Below the pieces are notes generated by a model, which saw only the letters and a list, made by a program, of their open reading frames with translations, had not been told where the DNA came from and made no database searches. From an uncultured Clostridia bacterium (lineage in GTDB: Bacteria > Bacillota > Clostridia > Christensenellales > UBA1242), in assembly GCA_947628205.1 (NCBI GenBank), contig CANQYX010000012.1, positions 1 through 32,135 of the forward strand: 32,135 nt of DNA, in the 5' to 3' direction. This document shows positions 1 through 8,082 of this stretch, in pieces. The translations under genes and the position numbers were made by a program. The first letter of the stretch is position 1. The number at the start of each line of letters is the position of its first letter.

Positions 1-4
1 CCAA

Positions 5-22
5 GTGAAAATTCATTTTCAC
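5..22. repeat. short palindromic hairpin GTGAAAAT-TC-ATTTTCAC
   Basis: 8-bp perfect inverted repeat with 2-nt loop read directly from sequence. Confidence 0.5.
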
Positions 23-63
23 GCGTGGAGTGTATCTCTTTTAGCAATCTCTACCTCTTTTAA

Positions 64-90
64 TGTCATTCTGAGCGAAGCGAAGAATCT
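64..90 (+). repeat. dispersed REP-like element, short form (TGTCATTCTGAGCGAAGCGAAGAATCT)
   Basis: shares TGTCATTCTGAGC...GCGAAGAATCT with 101-167, 22041-22076 and 32059-32123. Confidence 0.8.
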
Positions 91-100
91 AACCACAAAA

Positions 101-167
101 TGTCATTCTGAGCATTCGGGGTCCCCGCAAGAACTTTGTTCGCAGTGGGGGCATTAGCGAAGAATCT
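101..167 (+). repeat. dispersed REP-like element, long form with internal 'ATTCGGGGTCCCCGCAAGAACTTTGTTCGCAGTGGGGGCATTA' segment
   Basis: near-identical copy at 32059-32123, differing in the length of one G run. Confidence 0.85.
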
Positions 168-170
168 AAT

Positions 171-206
171 TAGATCCTTCGACTCACTACGTTCGCTCAG
201 GATGAC
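171..206 (-). repeat. inverted variant REP-like element (AGATCCTTC...GCTCAGGATGAC)
   Basis: reverse complement is GTCATCCTGAGCGAACGTAGTGAGTCGAAGGATCT, a variant of the same family. Confidence 0.75.
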
Positions 207-321
207 GCGGTATTTCATGCCAAAATTGGCCTAAAACGGGCGATTTATGGAAGAAATTCGTAAAAAAGTGGCAGGAAAATAAAATATTTTAAAAAAATTT
301 GTAAAAACACCCTCATTTTAG

Positions 322-351
322 TTGACAGGGGGGGGGGCAACCGAGTATAAT
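322..351 (+). promoter_or_regulatory. sigma70-type promoter with 10-G homopolymer in the spacer (TTGACA-N18-TATAAT)
   Basis: -35 TTGACA 322-327; G10 at 328-337; -10 TATAAT 346-351; gene starts at 421 with AAAAGGAG upstream. Confidence 0.8.
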
Positions 352-420
352 GTACGTAAGTACATTTGCTCGGTTGCATAACAAACATGCATTCAGGGCA
401 ATATACAAAAGGAGAAAGAT

Positions 421-2637
421 ATGAGTAGCAATAAGAAATTTGCATTGAGTTTAACCGCAATGGTGTTGGTTGCAGTAATTGCAGTAGTAACCATTGTTGC
501 GGTGTTTGCAGTAAAAACTCAACAACTATCCACTAACATAAGTGTTAGGTATAGGGCGGACCAAATAGAAGGCAGTGTAACTGCCAAATATTACGTTGGC
601 CCAGATGACAAACAGGGCACGGACATGACTACGGGCGACGATGGTGGCACCGAACTAATTTTCCACGCTAAAGATACAACAATGGAGGGTAAATCGTTAA
701 GCCCACAGGAAAATATTGTATTGGAGTATCCAGATGATGGTGTGGAAGATAAAAGCTGGGTTGTTTTTGAATACGTTTTCCACAATGGTTTAGGTAACCC
801 AATAGACACCGCATATATGGCAACCATGAGCTTTGACGGAACTGCTGAGAATATAAAGATAACCACGGCAGATAGTGAGGAACAAATAACAAATTATAGC
901 GAAATATCCAACCCAGTAGATAATCCAAAAAACTTTACCGTTTCGGCTAGCGTTCCTAAAAAGGCAGAAGAAGATTACATAGGCACAAAATATGTATACA
1001 TAAAATCCGAAATAGACGACCCCGGAACTGATTCTCACTTTGAAGGCAACTTCAACTGGAGTTTGGGCTATGATATGGCAACATACGAAAAACTGGAATT
1101 TACAAAGTTAGGTAACATCATGGCGGTTAGTGCCAGAGAAGATGCTGTTGGCGAAATAATTGTTCCATCTAAATACCAAGGCAAACCTGTTAAAATTGAG
1201 AAAGCTAGTTGTTACACTAATTTAGATCCGGGACCATTTTGTGATTATTATGATTTTTCAGGAGCATTTACAGATCTTACAAATGTAACAAGTATAACTT
1301 TTTCAGAAGGTATAACCGAAATTCCGGATTCTGCTTTTGCTATAAGCTATTATGAATATGACTATGCATATGAACAAGGTATACACGAACGTCTTGTTTC
1401 TAATTTGGAAACATTAATTCTTCCGAATAGTGTATCATATATTGGCAATGGTGCATTTGAAGGATGTGATAAATTAAAGTATAATGTAAGTGAGTATTGC
1501 AATTATTTAGGTAACCCGGACAATAAATATTTGTTTTTAATGGGTGTGGCAGACACAGAGCAATCAACTTATACAATTAATTCTAAATGTAAATTTATTA
1601 TGCATGGAGCATTTAGCAACTGCAACTCTTTAACAGATATAGAAATTCCAAATAATGTTATAAGTATGAGCGGTGCTTTTGTAAATTGCCAAAATTTAAC
1701 AAATGTAACAATAAACTCAGGTGTGGAAAAAATAGAAAATTCGGTATTTTATGGGTGTAGCAGTTTAACAAATGTAACAATTCCAAATAGTGTAACAAGC
1801 ATAGGAGCTAGAGCATTTTATGGTTGTAATAGTTTAACAAATCTAGAAATTCCAAACAGTGTAACATATATTGGTGACGGTGCATTTGAAGGTTGTGATA
1901 GTTTAGCATATTACACAAGTGAAAAGTGCAATTATTTAGGCAATTCAGAAAATAATTATCTTGTATTAATGGGTGTTACAGATAAAGAACAAGAAACTTA
2001 TACAATTAATCCACAATGTAAATTTATTTGTTCAGGTTTCGGCGGGTGCGGACAATTAACTAACATAACAATTCCTAATGGAGTGATTAGCATAGGAGCC
2101 TATGCGTTTGATGGTTGTAGCAATTTGCGCAATATAGATATTCCTGATAGTATAATTTATGTTGGAAGTGGAGCTTTCTGGGACTGCACGAATTTAGTTT
2201 ATTATTCTGATGGATGTTGCAATTATTTGGGCGGAAGCGAAAATAATTATGTTATTCTGATGGGCGTTGCGCACGGGGATGAGGAATTTGCAATAAATCC
2301 TCGTTGCAGATGCATTTATGGTCGCTGTGGTAGTGAAGGAGGTGCGTTAGAATACTTAGATGTAAGCAAAATGGAGATTCCAGAAAGTGTAGTTTATATT
2401 GGATATAGTGCTTTGGAGGGTGGATATGAAGAGTTAATAATAAATAGTTCAAAAATATATGAAGAGCTTTCTGACATTAGTTTTTCTTTGAATGAAATTG
2501 TAATGACAGGCGGAAAAATAAAAGTTTTGGATTCTGTAGACACGGGCGAAAATATATATTTAAGTGCATCATTCACAAAAGAAGAGCAACAAGAAGATAT
2601 TGGCGGAAAAATGTATAATGTTTACACCAAAAATTAA
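421..2637 (+). CDS. BspA/TpLRR-type leucine-rich repeat surface protein with N-terminal hydrophobic anchor
   Basis: repeated LRR_5-like units ('AFYGCSSLTNVTIPNSVTSIG'), N-terminal TM segment MSSNKKFALSLTAMVLVAVIAVVTIVAVFAV, good RBS. Confidence 0.85.
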   Translation: MSSNKKFALSLTAMVLVAVIAVVTIVAVFAVKTQQLSTNISVRYRADQIEGSVTAKYYVGPDDKQGTDMTTGDDGGTELIFHAKDTTMEGKSLSPQENIVLEYPDDGVEDKSWVVFEYVFHNGLGNPIDTAYMATMSFDGTAENIKITTADSEEQITNYSEISNPVDNPKNFTVSASVPKKAEEDYIGTKYVYIKSEIDDPGTDSHFEGNFNWSLGYDMATYEKLEFTKLGNIMAVSAREDAVGEIIVPSKYQGKPVKIEKASCYTNLDPGPFCDYYDFSGAFTDLTNVTSITFSEGITEIPDSAFAISYYEYDYAYEQGIHERLVSNLETLILPNSVSYIGNGAFEGCDKLKYNVSEYCNYLGNPDNKYLFLMGVADTEQSTYTINSKCKFIMHGAFSNCNSLTDIEIPNNVISMSGAFVNCQNLTNVTINSGVEKIENSVFYGCSSLTNVTIPNSVTSIGARAFYGCNSLTNLEIPNSVTYIGDGAFEGCDSLAYYTSEKCNYLGNSENNYLVLMGVTDKEQETYTINPQCKFICSGFGGCGQLTNITIPNGVISIGAYAFDGCSNLRNIDIPDSIIYVGSGAFWDCTNLVYYSDGCCNYLGGSENNYVILMGVAHGDEEFAINPRCRCIYGRCGSEGGALEYLDVSKMEIPESVVYIGYSALEGGYEELIINSSKIYEELSDISFSLNEIVMTGGKIKVLDSVDTGENIYLSASFTKEEQQEDIGGKMYNVYTKN

Positions 2638-2646
2638 ATTGTTAAA

Positions 2647-2674
2647 TAAAAAAAGGCACATAAGTGCCTTTTTT
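2647..2674. terminator. bidirectional rho-independent terminator
   Basis: AAAAAAAGGCAC-ATAA-GTGCCTTTTTT between convergent genes. Confidence 0.85.
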
Positions 2675-2711
2675 AAGCGTAAAATTGCTTGATTATTATA
2701 TATTTGCAAGG

Positions 2712-3518
2712 TTATTTTAATTTTTTCTGCATTAATTTTTCAAATAGGGCAACTGCAAAGTACATTAAGCTTGCAAGCAAACATAAAACAACGGTTGCTG
2801 TCATAACAAGGTGCATATTGGCAACTTGTTTGCCATAGGTTAAAAGATAGCCAAGGCCGGCTTTACTAACCAGCAGTTCGCCCATAATTGAGCCAATCCA
2901 ACTTAGGCCAACATTAACTTTTAGGGTGGAAATGATGTCTTTAAGTGAACTTGGCAAAACAATTTTGAAAAATATTTGCATTTTGCTTGCGCCAAGCGAT
3001 TTGCCCAGCGCAATAAGCTGATTGTCGCAGTTGGTAAACGAATTTAGGATGTTTAAAATTGTAACAATAACGACAATCAAAATGCACATAAATATAATAG
3101 CTTTGTCGCCCGCGCCAAACCATATAATTATTATGGGGCCAAGGGCAACTTTTGGTAGCGAATTCAACACAACCAAGAAAGGTTCGCTAACCTGCCTTAA
3201 AAAGTTGCTATACCACAACACGAACGCCACCAAAAAGCCAACACCCGTTGCCACAGCAAAGCCAATTAGCGTTTCGTTAAGAGTTACGCGAGAATGATAA
3301 ATTAGTTCGCCCGACCTTAACATTTCGCCAATCAACTTTGCCACACGCGTTGGGCTAGAAAAGAAGAAGGAACTTATAACCCCAAATCTCGAAAGCAATT
3401 CCCAGCCCAGAAAGAAGGCAACAAGAATTGCAATTTGCGTTAAAAGTGTTAATATCTTTTTTGTGCGGTGTAGTTTTAAATAGTCATAATGTGCCTTGCT
3501 AAATTTTTTTGTTTTCAT
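2712..3518 (-). CDS. NitT/TauT-type ABC transporter permease
   Basis: BPD_transp_1-like sequence (LIALGKSLGASKMQIFFKIVLPSSLKDII); start moved from 3581 to the ATG at 3518, which has AGGAAATTCAAG upstream. Confidence 0.85.
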   Translation of the reverse strand: MKTKKFSKAHYDYLKLHRTKKILTLLTQIAILVAFFLGWELLSRFGVISSFFFSSPTRVAKLIGEMLRSGELIYHSRVTLNETLIGFAVATGVGFLVAFVLWYSNFLRQVSEPFLVVLNSLPKVALGPIIIIWFGAGDKAIIFMCILIVVIVTILNILNSFTNCDNQLIALGKSLGASKMQIFFKIVLPSSLKDIISTLKVNVGLSWIGSIMGELLVSKAGLGYLLTYGKQVANMHLVMTATVVLCLLASLMYFAVALFEKLMQKKLK

Positions 3519-4266
3519 CTTGAATTTCCTGCCAAATTTTTTCAAACAAACGCTTGGCTTTTGTTGTGTTTCTGCGCTCAAAAGGCGTTAAATTCGCCTC
3601 AAAATTAGGCAAATGAATTGCTTTAATTTTGGCTGGTCGGGCAGATAAAACTATAATTTTGTCCGCCATGCTTATTGCCTCTTGAATGTCGTGCGTAACC
3701 AAAATTGCTGTCTTTTTTTCGCGCTTGATAATGCTGAAAATGTCGTTGCACAAATTAAGGCGAGTTTGATAATCTAACGCACTAAATGGTTCGTCTAGCA
3801 ACAGCAATTCGGGCTTTAGCGCAAGCGTTCTTATAAGGGCAACACGCTGGCGCATACCTCCGCTTAATTCGCTTGGATATTTTTTTAAAAATTCTTTTAA
3901 ACCATATTTATCTGCAAGAGAAATTGCGTAATTTTTTCGCTCGTTGCTGGCTTGCTTTTTAATTTCTAACCCAAAATATATGTTTTTTTCTATGGTTTTC
4001 CATGGCAGCAAATTGTCGCGCTGAAACATATATCCGCATAAATTGTCTTTCGGCTTGGGCATTTTGCCATCAACCAAAACAGTTCCGCTGGTTGGTTTTA
4101 TTAGGCCAGAAATTAGCGATAAAATGGTTGTTTTTCCGCACCCAGAAGGGCCAACAATCGCCACAAAATCTTGTTTTTCAATGTCAAACGAAATGTCGTT
4201 TAGCGCTTGTGTTTCGTCAGTTTGGCTTTGATAAATTAAGTTTAAATTCTTAACTTGAACAAACAT
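3499..4266 (-). CDS. NitT/TauT-type ABC transporter ATP-binding protein
   Basis: Walker [10 protein letters not shown], signature LSGGMRQRVAL, Walker B LLLLDEPF. Confidence 0.92.
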   Translation of the reverse strand: MFVQVKNLNLIYQSQTDETQALNDISFDIEKQDFVAIVGPSGCGKTTILSLISGLIKPTSGTVLVDGKMPKPKDNLCGYMFQRDNLLPWKTIEKNIYFGLEIKKQASNERKNYAISLADKYGLKEFLKKYPSELSGGMRQRVALIRTLALKPELLLLDEPFSALDYQTRLNLCNDIFSIIKREKKTAILVTHDIQEAISMADKIIVLSARPAKIKAIHLPNFEANLTPFERRNTTKAKRLFEKIWQEIQDENKKI

Positions 4267-5291
4267 TAATTAACTTTATTTGCAAAAGTTGTGTTCACAA
4301 CTTCGGTGTAAGAAACTTTGGCTTTAAGTTCCCCCGCATTTTCCATTATTGTTTGAAGCATATTCCAAGAGCTTTCCTTTAAAACAAAACTGCTTGCATA
4401 GGCACCAATTCTAATATAATTTTTAACCGATTTTACAATTAATTCATCGCTAGTTGTTGTAAATGATGGGTGTAAACATGCCACAATTTCAGCATCCGAC
4501 CGCGTTTCATCTGTTAAATAATCATATCCCTTTTTAAGCGCGCGCATAAATTTTTCTATTTTGTCGGCGTGCTTGTTAATATATTTTTGGTTTGCCATAA
4601 AGCAGGTGTAAGGCACATCTTTAACTTCATCTCCAAGTGCTGCCACGTTTTTTGCATTGCCATTAACGTCGTTTTCACTTGCAGACGGGTCAAACATTGT
4701 GCAATAATCGCCCGTGCCGGAAAGGAAGGTTGGGGCAACCGAATCAAACGGAATAGAGAAATCGAATTTAACATCTATTCCTTCGCCAAATTCATCTCCT
4801 AAAACAAGGTTGTAATTCTTTTCTAGGATATATTGCAAAGTCATGGCAGGCATTCCGCCACGGCGGCCAGCAATAACATGTTTGCCTTTAAGGTTTTGCC
4901 AACTAAAATTTTCATTTTCTTCATTGTTCCTGCCCATTAAAAACGAGCCATCACACGCGGTTAGTTGAGCAAAAATAATAGGCATTTCGTCTTTTGTTGC
5001 GCCATTATTTTTTGCATAGATGGTCGATTCTGGCCCTAACAAACCAATTTCGGCAGAATTGGACGTTAAAGATGTTAAAACTGCATCGCTTCCACCAGCA
5101 TTTGTAAGTTCAATTTTTAAGCCCTCATCGGCAAAATAACCATTGTTTATTGCCACATATAGTGGGGCATAAAAAATTGAATGAGTAACTTCGCTTATTC
5201 TAATTGTGTTTTCATCTTTTTTGCCACAACCAGCAAAGCCAACAGCGAAAAAACTCATAAGAATAACGAGTAAAATTGAAAGTTTTTTCAT
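4266..5291 (-). CDS. ABC transporter substrate-binding lipoprotein (NMT1/SsuA-like)
   Basis: lipobox FAGC, 'FYAPLYVAINNGYFADEGL' typical of NMT1-like SBPs, AAAAAGGAG upstream. Confidence 0.85.
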   Translation of the reverse strand: MKKLSILLVILMSFFAVGFAGCGKKDENTIRISEVTHSIFYAPLYVAINNGYFADEGLKIELTNAGGSDAVLTSLTSNSAEIGLLGPESTIYAKNNGATKDEMPIIFAQLTACDGSFLMGRNNEENENFSWQNLKGKHVIAGRRGGMPAMTLQYILEKNYNLVLGDEFGEGIDVKFDFSIPFDSVAPTFLSGTGDYCTMFDPSASENDVNGNAKNVAALGDEVKDVPYTCFMANQKYINKHADKIEKFMRALKKGYDYLTDETRSDAEIVACLHPSFTTTSDELIVKSVKNYIRIGAYASSFVLKESSWNMLQTIMENAGELKAKVSYTEVVNTTFANKVN

Positions 5292-5387
5292 TCATTCTCC
5301 TTTTTAGGAAGTTTTATAGTGGTTTAATCCTTCCATATTGTCATTTTATGTGAGAATAAAATTTTAGTTAAAAGTTATTTAATTTAG

Positions 5388-5416
5388 TTGAAATTTATTT
5401 AAAAATTTGCTAAAAT
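5388..5416 (+). promoter_or_regulatory. promoter TTGAAA-N17-TAAAAT
   Basis: -35 5388-5393, -10 5411-5416, extended -10 TGC. Confidence 0.65.
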
Positions 5417-5445
5417 AAACAAGTAAATTCTTTTCGGAGATGGTA

Positions 5446-5985
5446 ATGAGAAAAAACGATACTTTTTTTAAAATCCTTTTTGCAATTGAAATTGCGCTTA
5501 TTCCAATGGTTATTTTTGCAAACAAATTTTTGCCAAAATGGGCGCTTGGCTTGTTCATTGCGGGCATTTTGCTAACTAAAATTTGGCTAGAACTCTTTAA
5601 GGATAAAAACGACAAACGTCATGTTGTCATAGACAGCATCGGCAGCGTGCTGGTTTTTGGCTCGTTAATCATTTATTTTATGGTTTTGGGGCTTATTGCA
5701 AAACCGCTTGGCATTGTCGTTTTAGTGTTTGTTGCGCTTATGAATTTGCTTTTGCCTGCGCTTTTCAATCGAAAATTGCCTGAATTTATCGAAGCAGTGG
5801 ATTTTTGCTATATGTTGTTTGAATGTTTCTTGTTGGGCGCATTGGCAATTTTAAAATATTATAATGTTATAACTAACATTGGTTTGTTTGCCTTGCTTAT
5901 GACAATGGTAGTGTCCGTTTTGTATAAACTTTACTTTATTTTGCACCAAACAGCACTATTTTCAAAATTTACGCGTAAAAAATAA
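5446..5985 (+). CDS. hypothetical multi-pass membrane protein
   Basis: several hydrophobic segments; start at 5446 preferred over 5440 because GGAG lies at 5436-5439. Confidence 0.65.
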   Translation: MRKNDTFFKILFAIEIALIPMVIFANKFLPKWALGLFIAGILLTKIWLELFKDKNDKRHVVIDSIGSVLVFGSLIIYFMVLGLIAKPLGIVVLVFVALMNLLLPALFNRKLPEFIEAVDFCYMLFECFLLGALAILKYYNVITNIGLFALLMTMVVSVLYKLYFILHQTALFSKFTRKK

Positions 5986-6042
5986 AAATAGGTATTGACA
6001 AATTTATTTTTATGTGCTATTATAACCATAAGGAGATTGAAT

Positions 6043-6300
6043 ATGACCACTTTATTAACCTTTGAAAATCCATTGGAGTTTTTACTTCGCTACACCGTTA
6101 TTTTTGGTGCAATTTTGGCAATGTTCGGCGTTGCGCTAATTTTAAGCGCAAAAAGAATTACCATGGCTGTTAGAAAGCAAGACGAAATTAATAGAAACGA
6201 TAAACTTTTTAACACTTTGCGTTTTGTTGGCATTTGTTTAGTTTTGGCCGGCATGATTGTTATTGCTTTGCCTGTTAACGCAACTATGTATAGGGGATAA
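6043..6300 (+). CDS. small membrane protein, two predicted TM helices
   Basis: ATG at 6043 with AAGGAG upstream; promoter TTGACA-N17-TATTAT upstream; TAATG overlap with the next gene. Confidence 0.7.
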   Translation: MTTLLTFENPLEFLLRYTVIFGAILAMFGVALILSAKRITMAVRKQDEINRNDKLFNTLRFVGICLVLAGMIVIALPVNATMYRG

Positions 6301-6893
6301 TGCAACACTATTTTATAGATAAACAGCACAAAGCTGCTGACTATTTTGAATTTAAAGATAGCGTTTTAGGGCTGGAATTATGCTTTCGCAGTTGCGATAG
6401 CATTTTTTCTAAAAACAAAATAGACAATGGAACTCGCGCACTTTTAAATGCTATAATTAAGCACGAAACTTTGTCGGGCTATGGGCTGGATTTGGGCTGT
6501 GGGCTGGGAGTTATTGGCATTGCATTAATTAAAACTTTTGGCGTTAAAATGCTTATGAGCGATGTAAACAAAACCGCAGTCAGTTTGGCAAACGAAAATT
6601 TAATTAAAAATAATGTAAATTCCACCGCAATTTATAGCGATGGGTTTAACGAAATTAAAGACAAGTTCGATTTTATTGTGTCCAACCCACCAATAAAAAC
6701 TGGCAAAACACTGCTTTTTAAACTTATGGATGGCGCATTAAAGCATTTAAAGCAGGGCGGAAAACTAATCCTCGTTATCCGCAAAGACCACGGCATGGAA
6801 AGTTTAAAAACCTATTTAACCTTAATTTTTGGCAATTGTGAAATTTTAGAACGAGATAAGGGTTATTACATTTTAAAATGCATAAAAAATTAG
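6300..6893 (+). CDS. class I SAM-dependent methyltransferase (MTS/RsmC-like)
   Basis: GLDLGCGLGVIGIAL motif I and 'VSNPPI' motif IV. Confidence 0.85.
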   Translation: MQHYFIDKQHKAADYFEFKDSVLGLELCFRSCDSIFSKNKIDNGTRALLNAIIKHETLSGYGLDLGCGLGVIGIALIKTFGVKMLMSDVNKTAVSLANENLIKNNVNSTAIYSDGFNEIKDKFDFIVSNPPIKTGKTLLFKLMDGALKHLKQGGKLILVIRKDHGMESLKTYLTLIFGNCEILERDKGYYILKCIKN

Positions 6894-6912
6894 GCGTTTG
6901 CCTAATTTTTTT
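6884..6912. terminator. bidirectional rho-independent terminator
   Basis: AAAAAATTAGGC-GTTT-GCCTAATTTTTTT. Confidence 0.85.
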
Positions 6913-7129
6913 ATAAATTAAACGGCGAGTTTTCAAAATTGTTAAAATTTATAAAATCATTGTTAAAATAAAATTGATTATCGTTATTGCAATTTGGGTC
7001 ATAAAAAGTGTGGCAGCGGCAGTTTGCCGGCACAAATCTGCACCAGGTGCGCGCACGCAACATTTCGCTGCTTAAATTGGAAATTCTAACACAATCATAA
7101 CAACCTGTTCGATAAAAGAAATAATACAT
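6911..7129 (-). CDS. small cysteine-rich protein, unknown function
   Basis: ATG at 7129 with AGGACA upstream; 6 Cys including CxxC and CRC; ends at a bidirectional terminator. Confidence 0.45.
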   Translation of the reverse strand: MYYFFYRTGCYDCVRISNLSSEMLRARTWCRFVPANCRCHTFYDPNCNNDNQFYFNNDFINFNNFENSPFNL

Positions 7130-7283
7130 AATTGTCCTCATTTCAGTTTATGAGAATTTAAATTTTGTGTTACAAAACCCATAATTTTTCGTGAAAGCAA
7201 AAACAAAACTTTCTCTCTCAAAATTTGCCAAAATTTTTAAGAGTAAAATATATTTTAGTGCATATTATACAATAGAGGTATTT

Positions 7284-8036
7284 ATGAGAGAGATTGCCTT
7301 GGCAACCACAGTGGCAAATAAAAGCATAATAGATTTTTTGCACACCAACATTAAGGCAAAAATTGACTTTTGCAAAAACATCATAACGGGGTATAGCGAC
7401 AACAATTTTATTTACCTTCTTTTTGCGTGCGATGACGCGTATGTCCAGCCGTGCGAGGCAATTTTGCGTGACATAATCATAGATTATATTGAAAGCGTTT
7501 ATAAGGTGGACTATTTAAAGCAAAAAATTAAAAATCCGCTTTGCAACACACTTGCATTTAACGCTTACATTAAAGTGCTTTCAATTTTTGATAAATCCAC
7601 CGACGAAAACGCGCTTAACAAAATAATTTTGTTTAACCAAACCTTTTTTATAGATAGTTTTTTGGAATTCCGCTTGTCGCCACTAAAACAACATTGGAAT
7701 AATCTTGCCGAACTCTCTAGCGACAATATAACTCTTTTTAATTCTGGCACATTTTTAGATATTATACGCTTTTTAATAAACACTATGGACAGCGTGGTGT
7801 ATAAGGTTAAAGTGGTGTGCAATGGCGACAATTTTTCGGTTTATAACATGAAAAACAAAAATGCGCGCATAAAAAAGATTGCCGAGTGCCACGACGCACT
7901 TGAACTTATAACCAACGTGCTAAATTCTTGCCCAAGTTATATAGATATTTATGTTGCCGACCAACAAAACAGCGAGGCAGTAAGCTTTTTAAGCAATGTT
8001 TATTCAAATCGCCTAAAAATTATAATGAAAAACTAA
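7284..8036 (+). CDS. YtxC-like (sporulation-associated family) protein
   Basis: start with AGAGG upstream; C-terminal region pattern resembles YtxC; located directly upstream of thrS as in B. subtilis. Confidence 0.55.
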   Translation: MREIALATTVANKSIIDFLHTNIKAKIDFCKNIITGYSDNNFIYLLFACDDAYVQPCEAILRDIIIDYIESVYKVDYLKQKIKNPLCNTLAFNAYIKVLSIFDKSTDENALNKIILFNQTFFIDSFLEFRLSPLKQHWNNLAELSSDNITLFNSGTFLDIIRFLINTMDSVVYKVKVVCNGDNFSVYNMKNKNARIKKIAECHDALELITNVLNSCPSYIDIYVADQQNSEAVSFLSNVYSNRLKIIMKN

Positions 8037-8082
8037 TTGACATATTGGCTCCGTTGTGTTAAACTAATAAACGGAGAAAATT

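Noticed and set aside
101-206. CRISPR-like repeat cluster
   Set aside because: Copies differ in length and orientation and are not regularly spaced with unique spacers; better explained as REP-like elements.
337-377. Inverted repeat as a site-specific recombinase (invertible promoter) switch
   Set aside because: Arms are 9 bp and the enclosed segment is only 23 bp, with no recombinase in the window; operator role is more plausible.
245-460. 71-aa minus-strand ORF overlapping the BspA-like promoter
   Set aside because: Overlaps promoter elements and the BspA start, has no RBS or protein-like composition; chance ORF.
5292-5440. TPP or other riboswitch upstream of the NitT/TauT-type importer
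   Set aside because: No recognisable riboswitch core (for example CUGAGA) on the minus strand; substrate remains unassigned.
8037-8082. T-box leader upstream of thrS
   Set aside because: The 46-nt gap is too short and contains only a promoter and RBS.
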